From an uncultured Lewinella sp. (GTDB taxonomy: Bacteria; Bacteroidota; Bacteroidia; Chitinophagales; Saprospiraceae): a stretch of 42,729 nucleotides of DNA. A model generated the notes under the pieces. It was given only the letters and a program-made list of their open reading frames with translations, was not told where the DNA came from and made no database searches. Position numbers and translations under genes: made by a program. The stretch is taken from contig CAJXPD010000057.1 of the NCBI GenBank assembly GCA_913057785.1, forward strand, positions 1-42,729, in the 5' to 3' direction. The stretch's first letter is position 1. Each line of letters starts with the position of its first letter. Below are positions 17,028 to 24,340 of this stretch, piece by piece.

Positions 17028-18302
17028 ATGATTAAACGAAGAACTTGGCTAAAAAACTCGGTGTTAGGGCTTGCCGGCGCAGCCGTACTTTCCCCAATGG
17101 ACTTAAAAGCCTTTGAGGAGGAAACCAATTCGCTTTTCAAGGATTTAGAAGCGACTAATGCAGACGAGAAATATTGGAAAAAAATCAAACGACATTTCGC
17201 ACTGGCAAAGGATCTGCGGTACTTCAATAATGGGTCCCTGGGTACTTGTCCAGATTATGTAGTTGATGCCACTAATAAATTTCGCAGCACGCTAGATTCC
17301 TTCCCTTCAAAATACATGTGGGGTGGCTGGGATAGCAATAAGGAACAAATCCGGAAAAAGGCCGCAGAAATGCTTGGCGTTTCAGAAGAAACAATCGCCC
17401 TGATTCACAATACAACAGAAGGGATGAATTTGATCGCCTCTAGTATGGATCTCCAAGCGGGCGATGAGGTGCTTTTGAGCAATCATGAACACACCAGTGC
17501 ACGTATTCCTTGGAAATATTGGCAGGAGTCGAAAGGGATTGATCTCAAAACCGTAGACCTCCCCTTGATTCCTAAGACCAAAGAAGAGGTGGTAGATCAA
17601 TTCCGAAAAGCCATTACTCCCAAAACACGTGTTATCTCCATTGTACATCTAACCAACACCAATGGCATGATCTTGCCGGTTAAAGAGATTTCTAAAATGG
17701 CTCATGAACAGGGCGTTTTGGTGGCGGTGGATGGTGCCCAATCGATGGGGATGTTCAAGATCAACCTGGATGATCTAGGTTGCGATTATTTCACCTCCAG
17801 TAGTCACAAGTGGCTATTCTCTCCAAAGGGAATGGGTATCTTTTATGCCAGGAAAGAGGCTCAGTCTAAACTTAAACCATTGATCGTTTGCCGAGGGTAC
17901 GAGGATGAAAGTATCAGAAGATTGGAGAATTACAATACGCGTAATCTGCCTGAACTATTGGGCCTAGGGGCTGCTTTAGATTACCGTACCCAAATAGGGG
18001 AGGAGCGCATTCAGGATCGAGTGTATGAACTAAAGAAGTACTTCCGGGATAGCCTAGCCGATGACCAGCGTTTCGTTTTCAAGACACCTGAGTCTAACGA
18101 TCTTTCGGCAGGGATACAGACGGTTGAGGTTGTAGGACATTCCTCTGGTTCGGTTAAAAGAAAACTGAGCAGTGATTATCAAATTGATTGCCGCCCGATG
18201 AGTTCTCACGATATCAATGGTTTGAGGATCTCGCTAGCTATTTTTATCACAAAAGCAGATGTGGATTATCTAGTAGATGCTATAAAAACGATCGCGGATT
18301 AG
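17028..18302 (+). CDS. Exported class V aminotransferase (cysteine desulfurase/isopenicillin N epimerase-like)
   Basis: 424 residues of fold-type I PLP enzyme. The N-terminus has a twin-arginine-like leader, KRRTWLKNSVLGLAGAAVLS, implying export of the folded holoenzyme. Class V features are RYFNNGSLGTCP near the N-terminus, IALIHNTTEGMNLIASSM (phosphate-binding region), NTNGMILPVKEI, VAVDGAQSMGMFKINLDDLG and the Schiff-base lysine in SSSHKWLFSPKGMG (Lys261). The overall pattern is closer to isopenicillin N epimerase-like and selenocysteine lyase-like proteins than to housekeeping IscS, because no catalytic Cys loop typical of desulfurases is evident. Substrate unknown. It follows the S9 peptidase by 65 bp. 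Confidence 0.88.
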   Translation: MIKRRTWLKNSVLGLAGAAVLSPMDLKAFEEETNSLFKDLEATNADEKYWKKIKRHFALAKDLRYFNNGSLGTCPDYVVDATNKFRSTLDSFPSKYMWGGWDSNKEQIRKKAAEMLGVSEETIALIHNTTEGMNLIASSMDLQAGDEVLLSNHEHTSARIPWKYWQESKGIDLKTVDLPLIPKTKEEVVDQFRKAITPKTRVISIVHLTNTNGMILPVKEISKMAHEQGVLVAVDGAQSMGMFKINLDDLGCDYFTSSSHKWLFSPKGMGIFYARKEAQSKLKPLIVCRGYEDESIRRLENYNTRNLPELLGLGAALDYRTQIGEERIQDRVYELKKYFRDSLADDQRFVFKTPESNDLSAGIQTVEVVGHSSGSVKRKLSSDYQIDCRPMSSHDINGLRISLAIFITKADVDYLVDAIKTIAD

Positions 18303-18358
18303 CGGAGAGTTTCACTCAGAACCAATGATACCTGCACTGATCACGAATAATTTACATT

Positions 18359-18946
18359 TTGAACACGCTACAAGGACAGATACAATTTATCAACGAATTG
18401 GAGAAGTTAAAAGCCGTTAAGCGCCGAAACTTAACCTTAGACAATAAGCGACCAGAAAACAGTGCGGAGCACTCCTGGCATTTAGCTATGATGGTTCCTA
18501 TTCTAGCCCCCTACAGCAGGACAGAAATAGATCAGTTGAAGGTCATCAATATGCTGCTAGTCCATGATTTGGGTGAAATCTATGCAGGAGATTCCTGGCT
18601 TTATAACGAATCTGACAAGGAGGAAATCAGTCAAAATGAGCTTAAGGCATTCAAGCGACTGATAGAATGTCTGCCTGTTGATCAGCAATCTGAATTATTG
18701 GATTTGTTTGAGGAGTTTGAAACACAGGAGACTGAAGAAGCAAAGTTTGCCAAAGCGATAGACGCTATTCAGCCTTTACTAAATCACCTTCACATCTCTC
18801 ACGAAAATGAAAATCCGGATGATATTCAGGCAAGCATGGTATGGAAAAAGAAGACTTTTGTCAAAGACTATGCTCCTGATTTATGGCAATTGGTAGAGGA
18901 AACGATTGATAAGAGTGTTCAGAAAGGCCTGTATAAAAGAGATTAG
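18359..18946 (+). CDS. HD-domain phosphohydrolase (YfbR/5'-deoxynucleotidase-like)
   Basis: 195 residues with no signal peptide, so cytoplasmic. The metal-binding HD motif is visible: EHSWHLA around residue 38 and the HD pair in LLVHDLGEIYAGD at residues 69-70, with a further conserved Asp in FAKAIDAIQPLLNHL. This matches the HD_3 family (PF13023), whose members hydrolyse nucleoside monophosphates or related phosphoesters. The conserved FINELEKLKAVKRRN segment must be translated, yet no ATG lies upstream before the in-frame TGA at 18338. TTG at 18359 is therefore the best start. It lies 56 bp downstream of the aminotransferase gene. Confidence 0.85.
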   Translation: MNTLQGQIQFINELEKLKAVKRRNLTLDNKRPENSAEHSWHLAMMVPILAPYSRTEIDQLKVINMLLVHDLGEIYAGDSWLYNESDKEEISQNELKAFKRLIECLPVDQQSELLDLFEEFETQETEEAKFAKAIDAIQPLLNHLHISHENENPDDIQASMVWKKKTFVKDYAPDLWQLVEETIDKSVQKGLYKRD

Positions 18947-19144
18947 CAGACTACTTCTAGATGCTTAGTTTGCTGCTGCAGCGCTGACAGCACGAAAAAC
19001 TACCAATATCATTATTTACCGGTGTCCTATATGTTCCTGTGTTCAACACACCCTGCATTTTGTTCATTCCACTTCAAATTTCCCCTTAAATATCTCGAAA
19101 TCATCGTCCATTTGTATTGGATTTTAAACCAATAAAAATTAAGC

Positions 19145-19495
19145 ATGAAAAAAGGATCAGTTTTAATCGCTATGTTATTTTGTACACTTGCCTTGGTTGC
19201 CCAGTCACCCATAGAAGGCATTTGGAACACAGGAAAAGAGAACACCAAAATTGAAATTGCAGCGGTCAATGGTATCTACGCAGGCAAAATTGTTTCTTCT
19301 GACAATGCCAAGGCCAAAATAGGCGCCCAATTAATCAAAGAGGTCCAACTGGTGGACGGTCAATGGAAAGGTAAACTATATGCGGCCAAGAAGAAGAAAT
19401 GGATGGATGCAGTCTTGGCCGAAAAGGACAATCAATTGCTCATCACGGTAAAAGCTGGTTTAATGAGCAGGACCATCAAATGGGCTAAAGGATAG
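19145..19495 (+). CDS. Small secreted DUF2147-like protein
   Basis: 116 residues with a signal peptide (GSVLIAMLFCTLALVAQ). The mature part begins SPIEGIWNTGKENTKIEI, continues with NGIYAGKIVSSDN, VDGQWKGKLYAAKKKKW and ends with LLITVKAGLMSRTIKWAKG. The GxW, GxI, W and final K-W pattern fits DUF2147 (PF09917), a small beta-barrel family of unknown function with a lipocalin-like shape. It is shorter than the usual ~140 residues and lacks the middle acidic insertion. It stands alone, converging on the molybdenum hydroxylase operon, with a shared terminator between. Confidence 0.75.
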   Translation: MKKGSVLIAMLFCTLALVAQSPIEGIWNTGKENTKIEIAAVNGIYAGKIVSSDNAKAKIGAQLIKEVQLVDGQWKGKLYAAKKKKWMDAVLAEKDNQLLITVKAGLMSRTIKWAKG

Positions 19496-19536
19496 CTAGA
19501 AAAGAAATACAGGCTTTCACATCCAATAATACTAAG

Positions 19537-19569
19537 CGCCCCGATTTTCAACAACGGAAAATCGGGGCG
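19537..19569. terminator. Bidirectional stem-loop between convergent genes
   Basis: A perfect 13-bp stem (CGCCCCGATTTTC at 19537-19549 with 19557-19569) closes a 7-nt loop. It sits between the stops of the DUF2147 gene (+) and the molybdopterin subunit gene (-). Neither side has a long T run, so termination may rely on the very stable stem. Confidence 0.75.
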
Positions 19570-19595
19570 ACTCATCTTTATCAGCGAAGCCTGGT

Positions 19596-21785
19596 TTAAC
19601 CCAGCATAGCTTTATCGGTAATAAATGGCTGTTGATACAACCTTTCTCCCGTTGCTTTGGAGATGGCATTGGCCAAAGCCGCTGCGATGGGAGGAAGAGA
19701 AGGCTCACCTAAGCCCGTTGGATCAATCCCGTTGTCTACAAAGTGCGTTTCAATCGCTAGAGGTGCTTCTGGATGTCGGATCAATCGGTAAGTATGGAAA
19801 TTATTCTGCTCAGGCTGACCATCCTTAAAGGATAACGCACTGTACATAGCATGTCCGATTCCATCCACGATCCCTCCTTCAATCTGGTTCAATGCAGCCA
19901 TCGGGTTTACTACAATCCCACAATCCACCGCACACCAAACTTTTTGCACCTTAGGAGCGTTGTTTTCCATCACAACGTCCACCACCTGAGCTACGTAAGA
20001 GTTGTGACAGAAGTAGGCAGAAACACCACGGAATACGCCAGGTGTTTCTTTACCCCAACCAGATTTCTCCTTCACTAGCTTCAGCACACCAGCATAACGA
20101 GCGGCATCATAGTCATTGCGCTCACCAACGGGTTTTTCCGCAGCTTTATCGAACAATTCCAAGCGGAATTCGATCGGATCTTTTCCGGCGGCCTCAGCCA
20201 CTTCATCTAGGAAAGACTGCTCCGCAAAAGCGATGAAATTAGAACGAGGAGCTCTCCACGCACCCGTGGAAATATTGGACTCCTTATTGTGATTCTCTAC
20301 CAGATAGTTTTCTACTGCTCCTGCTGGATATCGGTTGGCGAAAACAGGGCTACCATTTGTACCTGCTCCACGGATATGGAAACCAATCAAATTGTTTTCA
20401 GCATCTAAAGCCGCGCGGTAGGTTACCTTGTAGTCAGGACGATAAGTTCCTTGAGTCATGTCGTCCTCGCGCGTATAGACGAGTTTTACTGGTGCTTTGA
20501 CTTGTTGGGAGATCACTGCTGCTTCAACCCCAAAGTGTCCATATAAACGACGGCCAAATCCACCACCCATACGAGTCATGCCAATGGCAATCTTCTCCTC
20601 ATCGATACCCAAAATACTTGCAACGGACTTGCTCAAGAATTCGGGCGTCTGAATAGGGCCGAGCAATTCCGCGCTATCTTCTTTTACGTTAGCAAAGAAG
20701 TTCATCGGCTCCATCGTATTATGTGCTAAGAATGGAGCAGCGTAAGTACGCTCAATCACTTGAGCTGCATTCTTGAAAGCCGCATCTGGGTTACCATCCT
20801 TTCTAGCCGCTTCTTTAGTAGATTGCCCCAAAAGACGGTCCAACTCTTCGTTGTGCCCATCACTACTTTCCGCTGCTGTATCGGTCTCCCATTCTATCTG
20901 TAAAGCTTTCTTGGCCTGCATCACCTCCCAAGTTGTATTTCCGACAACGGCTATCAACTCAGTAAAGGCATTCGTATCAGACCATTGTCGATCTTCCACG
21001 GTAGTATTGATGGTGATAACATCCTTAATACCGGGCATCCCTTTGGCTGCACTTGCGTCTAAAGACTTCAATTTCATGCCAAATGCTGGGGGGTGCTCAA
21101 TCATGGCGATTAACATTCCCTCTTCCTGCACATCGATACCAAATAGGGGTTCCCCTTTTACTATTTTAGGACCATCGACATTCTTGCGGTCGGTTCCGAT
21201 AATCTTAAAGTCTTTCGGATCCTTTAATGGTACTTCTTCAGGCACCTCTATACTGGCAGCAGCCGAAGCTATCTCTCCATAGCCGATGGACTGCCCGGAG
21301 GCTTCATGCTTGATCACACCTTCTGAAGTGGTTAACTCATCTACACTCACTTCCCACTGCTTAGCAGCAGCTTCTAATAACATTCTTCTGGCTGTGGCAC
21401 CTGCCATTCTAAGGCTTTGCCATCCTTGCCGGATCGACTGACTACCTCCAGCTAATTGACGCTTATACTTTTGCGTATCTAGGGGAGCCTGCTCTACGAT
21501 CACATCATCCCAGCTCACATCCAGTTCCTCTGCGATAATCATCGGCATAGAAGTTTTCACATTCTGTCCGATCTCTGGATTAGGGGACATAATGGTGACA
21601 ATTCCATTATCACCTATCTTAAGAAAGGCATTGATATCAAACCACGCCTCGGGCATGCTCTTGATCTCAGCCTCAGTAGGGGTACAGGAGGCGAGCCAGC
21701 TAAAGCCTAGGACCATACCGCCACCGGCAGCAGTCGAAGCCTTCAAGAAGGACCTCCTATTATATGTAGTTCTAATTAAAGTCAT
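19596..21785 (-). CDS. Molybdopterin-binding subunit of an isoquinoline 1-oxidoreductase-like / aldehyde dehydrogenase hydroxylase
   Basis: 729 residues of the xanthine oxidase superfamily (IorB-like branch), which hydroxylates N-heterocycles or oxidises aldehydes with water as oxygen source. The twin-arginine leader YNRRSFLKASTAAGGG sends the folded Mo-cofactor protein to the periplasm. Hallmarks are IMSPNPEIGQNVKTSMPMII, AEELDVSWDDVIVEQAPLD, AGGSQSIRQGW, GEPLFGIDV, the GGGFGRR cofactor loop (about residues 405-411), PVKLVYTREDDM and the C-terminal VDCGIVVNPMAALNQIEGG then GLGEPSLPPIAAALANAI containing the catalytic Glu. Length suits the family. It is preceded by the 2Fe-2S subunit gene 83 bp upstream on the same strand. 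No XdhC-like chaperone or cytochrome c subunit is adjacent. Substrate unknown. Confidence 0.92.
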   Translation of the reverse strand: MTLIRTTYNRRSFLKASTAAGGGMVLGFSWLASCTPTEAEIKSMPEAWFDINAFLKIGDNGIVTIMSPNPEIGQNVKTSMPMIIAEELDVSWDDVIVEQAPLDTQKYKRQLAGGSQSIRQGWQSLRMAGATARRMLLEAAAKQWEVSVDELTTSEGVIKHEASGQSIGYGEIASAAASIEVPEEVPLKDPKDFKIIGTDRKNVDGPKIVKGEPLFGIDVQEEGMLIAMIEHPPAFGMKLKSLDASAAKGMPGIKDVITINTTVEDRQWSDTNAFTELIAVVGNTTWEVMQAKKALQIEWETDTAAESSDGHNEELDRLLGQSTKEAARKDGNPDAAFKNAAQVIERTYAAPFLAHNTMEPMNFFANVKEDSAELLGPIQTPEFLSKSVASILGIDEEKIAIGMTRMGGGFGRRLYGHFGVEAAVISQQVKAPVKLVYTREDDMTQGTYRPDYKVTYRAALDAENNLIGFHIRGAGTNGSPVFANRYPAGAVENYLVENHNKESNISTGAWRAPRSNFIAFAEQSFLDEVAEAAGKDPIEFRLELFDKAAEKPVGERNDYDAARYAGVLKLVKEKSGWGKETPGVFRGVSAYFCHNSYVAQVVDVVMENNAPKVQKVWCAVDCGIVVNPMAALNQIEGGIVDGIGHAMYSALSFKDGQPEQNNFHTYRLIRHPEAPLAIETHFVDNGIDPTGLGEPSLPPIAAALANAISKATGERLYQQPFITDKAMLG

Positions 21786-21868
21786 GATTCTCTTGAATTA
21801 ATGAAGATTACAACGATTCTAATTCACTTCACTTTGAGTCAAAGTCAGGGAAAACTGCAGCTGTCAGC

Positions 21869-22330
21869 TTAACTCATCTTTGCTGCAGCCGTCTTGATTG
21901 CTGCCTTAATTCTAACATAGGTACCGCAGCGGCAAATATTGCCATTCATGGCAGCATCGATTTCTGCGTCGGTTGGATTCGGGTTGCTTTCCAACAGGGA
22001 AGCAGCGTTCATGATTTGTCCGGCTTGGCAGTACCCACACTGTGGTACATCGTGTTCGATCCAAGCTTCTTGCAGCGGATGGTCTGCCTTTTCAGAAAGT
22101 CCTTCAATGGTAGTAATTTTTTGGTCTGCCACGCCGGAGATGGGCATGGAGCAGGATCTGGCAGCGACACCGTCAAGATGAATCGTGCACGCGCCACATT
22201 GACCGATGCCACAACCGAATTTGGTCCCGACCAATTTGACGTGATCTCGTAGCACCCAAAGCATGGGCGTTTCGGGTGCAACATCTACCTGGTGCTTTTC
22301 TCCGTTAATAGTAAGATTGAAAATAGCCAT
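21869..22330 (-). CDS. 2Fe-2S subunit of the molybdenum hydroxylase
   Basis: 153 residues, two domains. The N-terminal plant-ferredoxin-like domain has [17 protein letters not shown] (Cys40, 45, 48) plus Cys60; the C-terminal alpha-helical domain has [12 protein letters not shown] (Cys98, 101) and NICRCGTY (Cys133, 135). That is the full eight-cysteine set for two [2Fe-2S] clusters that pass electrons from the Mo site. It lacks its own signal peptide, although its partner has a twin-arginine leader, so the two probably assemble in the cytoplasm and are exported together. It is the first gene of a two-gene unit; the electron acceptor is not encoded here. Confidence 0.93.
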   Translation of the reverse strand: MAIFNLTINGEKHQVDVAPETPMLWVLRDHVKLVGTKFGCGIGQCGACTIHLDGVAARSCSMPISGVADQKITTIEGLSEKADHPLQEAWIEHDVPQCGYCQAGQIMNAASLLESNPNPTDAEIDAAMNGNICRCGTYVRIKAAIKTAAAKMS

Positions 22331-22885
22331 GTTATAGATGAGTTATAATGAAAATAATAGCTGGGCAGTTGCCAGCATCTATCTAAAGATATCAAGAAAT
22401 GTTCAACTGTAAAATAGTGTATAGAAAGGTAGGAACTCAAAACTACGAAAAATCACTAAAGGAAGAAAATCAAATTATGGGTACGTTTTATGTTCCAGAA
22501 AGTAATTCTTGCCATGCGACTGACAAAATTGAGAAGAAAATTAGGGTCATTCACAATTTATTCGTCTTTAGAACAGATTATATAGTAAAGAATGGGGACC
22601 ATTTATTGGGTTCCACCCTAAAACTCAAAATCATATGCCAGCTACTCTCGTTTACACCCTGTGCTTAGCCCTTATCTATCTCCTCAAATCTCATTTTGCC
22701 AAACCTCAAAAACAACTAGCCACCCTTAATCAAAGCCAAACCATCACTTCTTAGCTATGCTTATTTAGTCCTTTGCTCTCAAAGGTATTGTTTCTTGTCC
22801 CGCTAGGCGACAGTTTAATTTTCTGTACTTTAGTACTATTGCTGTTGTATTGAACCTAATAGGACATTTAAAAGCAATTAACCAC
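22331..22885. other. Long intergenic region between the Mo-hydroxylase and ATP-grasp genes
   Basis: About 555 bp, AT-rich, without a convincing large gene. A plus-strand frame at 22399-22668 (89 codons) has no leader, domain or codon pattern I can support. Inside lies a possible 39-codon membrane ORF (22635-22754) and, just after it, a 6-bp stem with a 4-nt loop (CCTTTG at 22770-22775 with CAAAGG at 22780-22785) leading into a T-rich stretch. The promoters of both divergent genes should be here; TACTTTAG near 22834 is a -7-like candidate for the ATP-grasp gene. Confidence 0.4.
22635..22754 (+). CDS. Possible 39-aa single-span membrane peptide
   Basis: ATG at 22635 to TAG at 22752 encodes MPATLVYTLCLALIYLL followed by a basic/polar tail beginning KSHFAKPQKQ. 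One hydrophobic helix with a positive C-terminal flank is the usual shape of a small membrane protein, and a small hairpin follows. No homologue is recognised and there is no clear ribosome-binding site, so chance remains a serious alternative. Confidence 0.25.
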   Translation: MPATLVYTLCLALIYLLKSHFAKPQKQLATLNQSQTITS

Positions 22886-23845
22886 ATGAGCGAAGCAATT
22901 CGGGTGTATGTTCTACACGAAAATCAGGAATGGTACAAACCCTTGCAGGAGGCTTTAGCAGCAGAAGGAATACCCAATACAGAATGGAACCTGGCAGCGG
23001 GACAATTTATCCTGAACCAAGCCCCACCTTTAGGCGTCTTCTACAGCAAGATGAGCGCCTCTTCTTACTCGCGAGGGCATTTACATGCCAAGCATTTCAT
23101 GGCAGCCACCTTAGAGTGGCTCTCCGCTCACGGTCGACGAGTCATTAATGGCAAGCGAGCACTCGAACTGGAAGTTAGCAAAGTCGCACAGCATATCTCT
23201 TTGCAGGCCCATGGATTACGAACGCCCAATACGGTCGTTGTACATGGTAAAAAAGCAGCCATTGCAGCCAGCAAAAAGTTTGGATCAGCGGGTTTCATCA
23301 TTAAGCCCAATCAAGGCGGGAAGGGACAAGGGGTTCAGCACTTTTCCGATAGCGAAGCTTTTGAATCATTTCTTTCAGTTGTAACTATGGATGATCTTAC
23401 CGTGGATGGTTTATTGTTGATTCAAGCTTATATTCCACCAAAGTCCCAACGCATCATACGAATGGAGTTCATTGAAGGGAAATTCTATTATGCCGTTCAA
23501 GTGGATACCGGTGGGGGATTTGAATTATGCCCCGCTGACGCCTGTGAGATCGATCCGACAAGGCCAGACAGGGCACTCCCTAGTTTTCAAATATTGGAAG
23601 ATTTTTGGATTCCCGAGATTGAAAAATGTGAAGCCTTCTTACAAGCGAACCAAATAGAAATAGCCGGCATGGAATTCCTGGAAAGTGAGGAGGGGGATCG
23701 ATATTTCTATGATGTCAATACAAACACCAATTACAACACCAAAGCCGAACAAGACTGTCCCTCTAGTTATGAGGGGCTGCAACAGGTGGCCCGTTTTCTT
23801 AAAAAGGAATGGGAAATAGTGCAAGGGGTGAATGCTGTCGTCTAG
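22886..23845 (+). CDS. ATP-grasp ligase (RimK-like)
   Basis: About 319 residues from ATG at 22886 (MSEAIRVYVLHENQEW); an in-frame TTG at 22850 only adds non-conserved residues. ATP-grasp enzymes join a carboxylate to an amine or thiol via an acyl phosphate. A ~90-residue pre-ATP-grasp domain is followed by GRRVINGKRALELEVSKVAQ and HGLRTPNTVVVHG, the glycine-rich ATP loop in GFIIKPNQGGKGQGVQ, MEFIEGKFYYAVQVDTGGG, and the Mg-binding GMEFLESEEGDRYFYDVNTN. The DVNTNTNYN segment holds the conserved metal-binding Asn region. Closest overall to RimK/glutathione synthetase-type ligases; substrates unknown. A short Cys-rich lipoprotein gene starts 35 bp downstream. Confidence 0.85.
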   Translation: MSEAIRVYVLHENQEWYKPLQEALAAEGIPNTEWNLAAGQFILNQAPPLGVFYSKMSASSYSRGHLHAKHFMAATLEWLSAHGRRVINGKRALELEVSKVAQHISLQAHGLRTPNTVVVHGKKAAIAASKKFGSAGFIIKPNQGGKGQGVQHFSDSEAFESFLSVVTMDDLTVDGLLLIQAYIPPKSQRIIRMEFIEGKFYYAVQVDTGGGFELCPADACEIDPTRPDRALPSFQILEDFWIPEIEKCEAFLQANQIEIAGMEFLESEEGDRYFYDVNTNTNYNTKAEQDCPSSYEGLQQVARFLKKEWEIVQGVNAVV

Positions 23846-23880
23846 GTCTCAGGTTTGAAGATGAACTACAAACTCCAGCT

Positions 23881-24234
23881 ATGTTAATTAGAATACTCTT
23901 CTGTATCTTATTTCTATCCTTAGTGTTGACCTGTCAGGAAAATCCTTCAAAAGCTGAGCATATTCCTGAAAAGAAAGAGGTAGTCACAACGAAAGAACAA
24001 CAAACCGTATCTTTTGAAAACGTGGAATACCTCGACGACGATGGGAATTCATCCTTGGTAGAAGGGGAGGATAAAACTCAAGAATTAGAGATCAGTACTG
24101 TAGAACGGCAGCGTTGCAAGAACGCACCTACAGAATCAAAATCACGATTTGGAAAAATCTGCTTTGGCTGGTGGAAAAGACCGGCTGGTGCACACGAGTC
24201 CTGTGGGTGTCATCCACAGACAAGTAGCAAGTAA
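23881..24234 (+). CDS. Small Cys-rich lipoprotein, N-terminus paralogous to the next gene
   Basis: 117 residues from ATG 23881. A lipoprotein signal (MLIRILFCILFLSLVLTCQ) with lipobox LVLTC puts it in the outer or inner membrane facing the periplasm. The next ~60 residues (KKEVVTTKEQQTVSFENVEY, then DDDGNSSLVEGEDKTQELEI) align with the start of the downstream lipoprotein. The C-terminal ~40 residues do not: they are short, basic and contain five cysteines (RCKNAP, KICFGWW, ESCGCH). No family recognised. It could be a truncated or recombined duplicate of the DUF3179 gene, or a distinct protein sharing a sorting/tether segment. Gap to the ATP-grasp gene is 35 bp. Confidence 0.65.
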   Translation: MLIRILFCILFLSLVLTCQENPSKAEHIPEKKEVVTTKEQQTVSFENVEYLDDDGNSSLVEGEDKTQELEISTVERQRCKNAPTESKSRFGKICFGWWKRPAGAHESCGCHPQTSSK

Positions 24235-24340
24235 ATATTGTTAATGTGAACCTTAATCGACAGTAGAGTAGGAGTGGAGTCTAGGTCTACCTTGTTGCTC
24301 AATCATTCTTACTTTACTTGCAAAGCCATAAAACCTTGTT

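Noticed and set aside
20773..21282. 169-codon plus-strand open frame inside the Mo-hydroxylase gene
   Set aside because: Low-complexity Ser/Ala/Pro translation antisense to strongly conserved cofactor-binding sequence.
22399..22668. 89-codon plus-strand frame in the long intergenic gap
   Set aside because: No signal peptide, motif or neighbour support; composition is that of AT-rich non-coding DNA.
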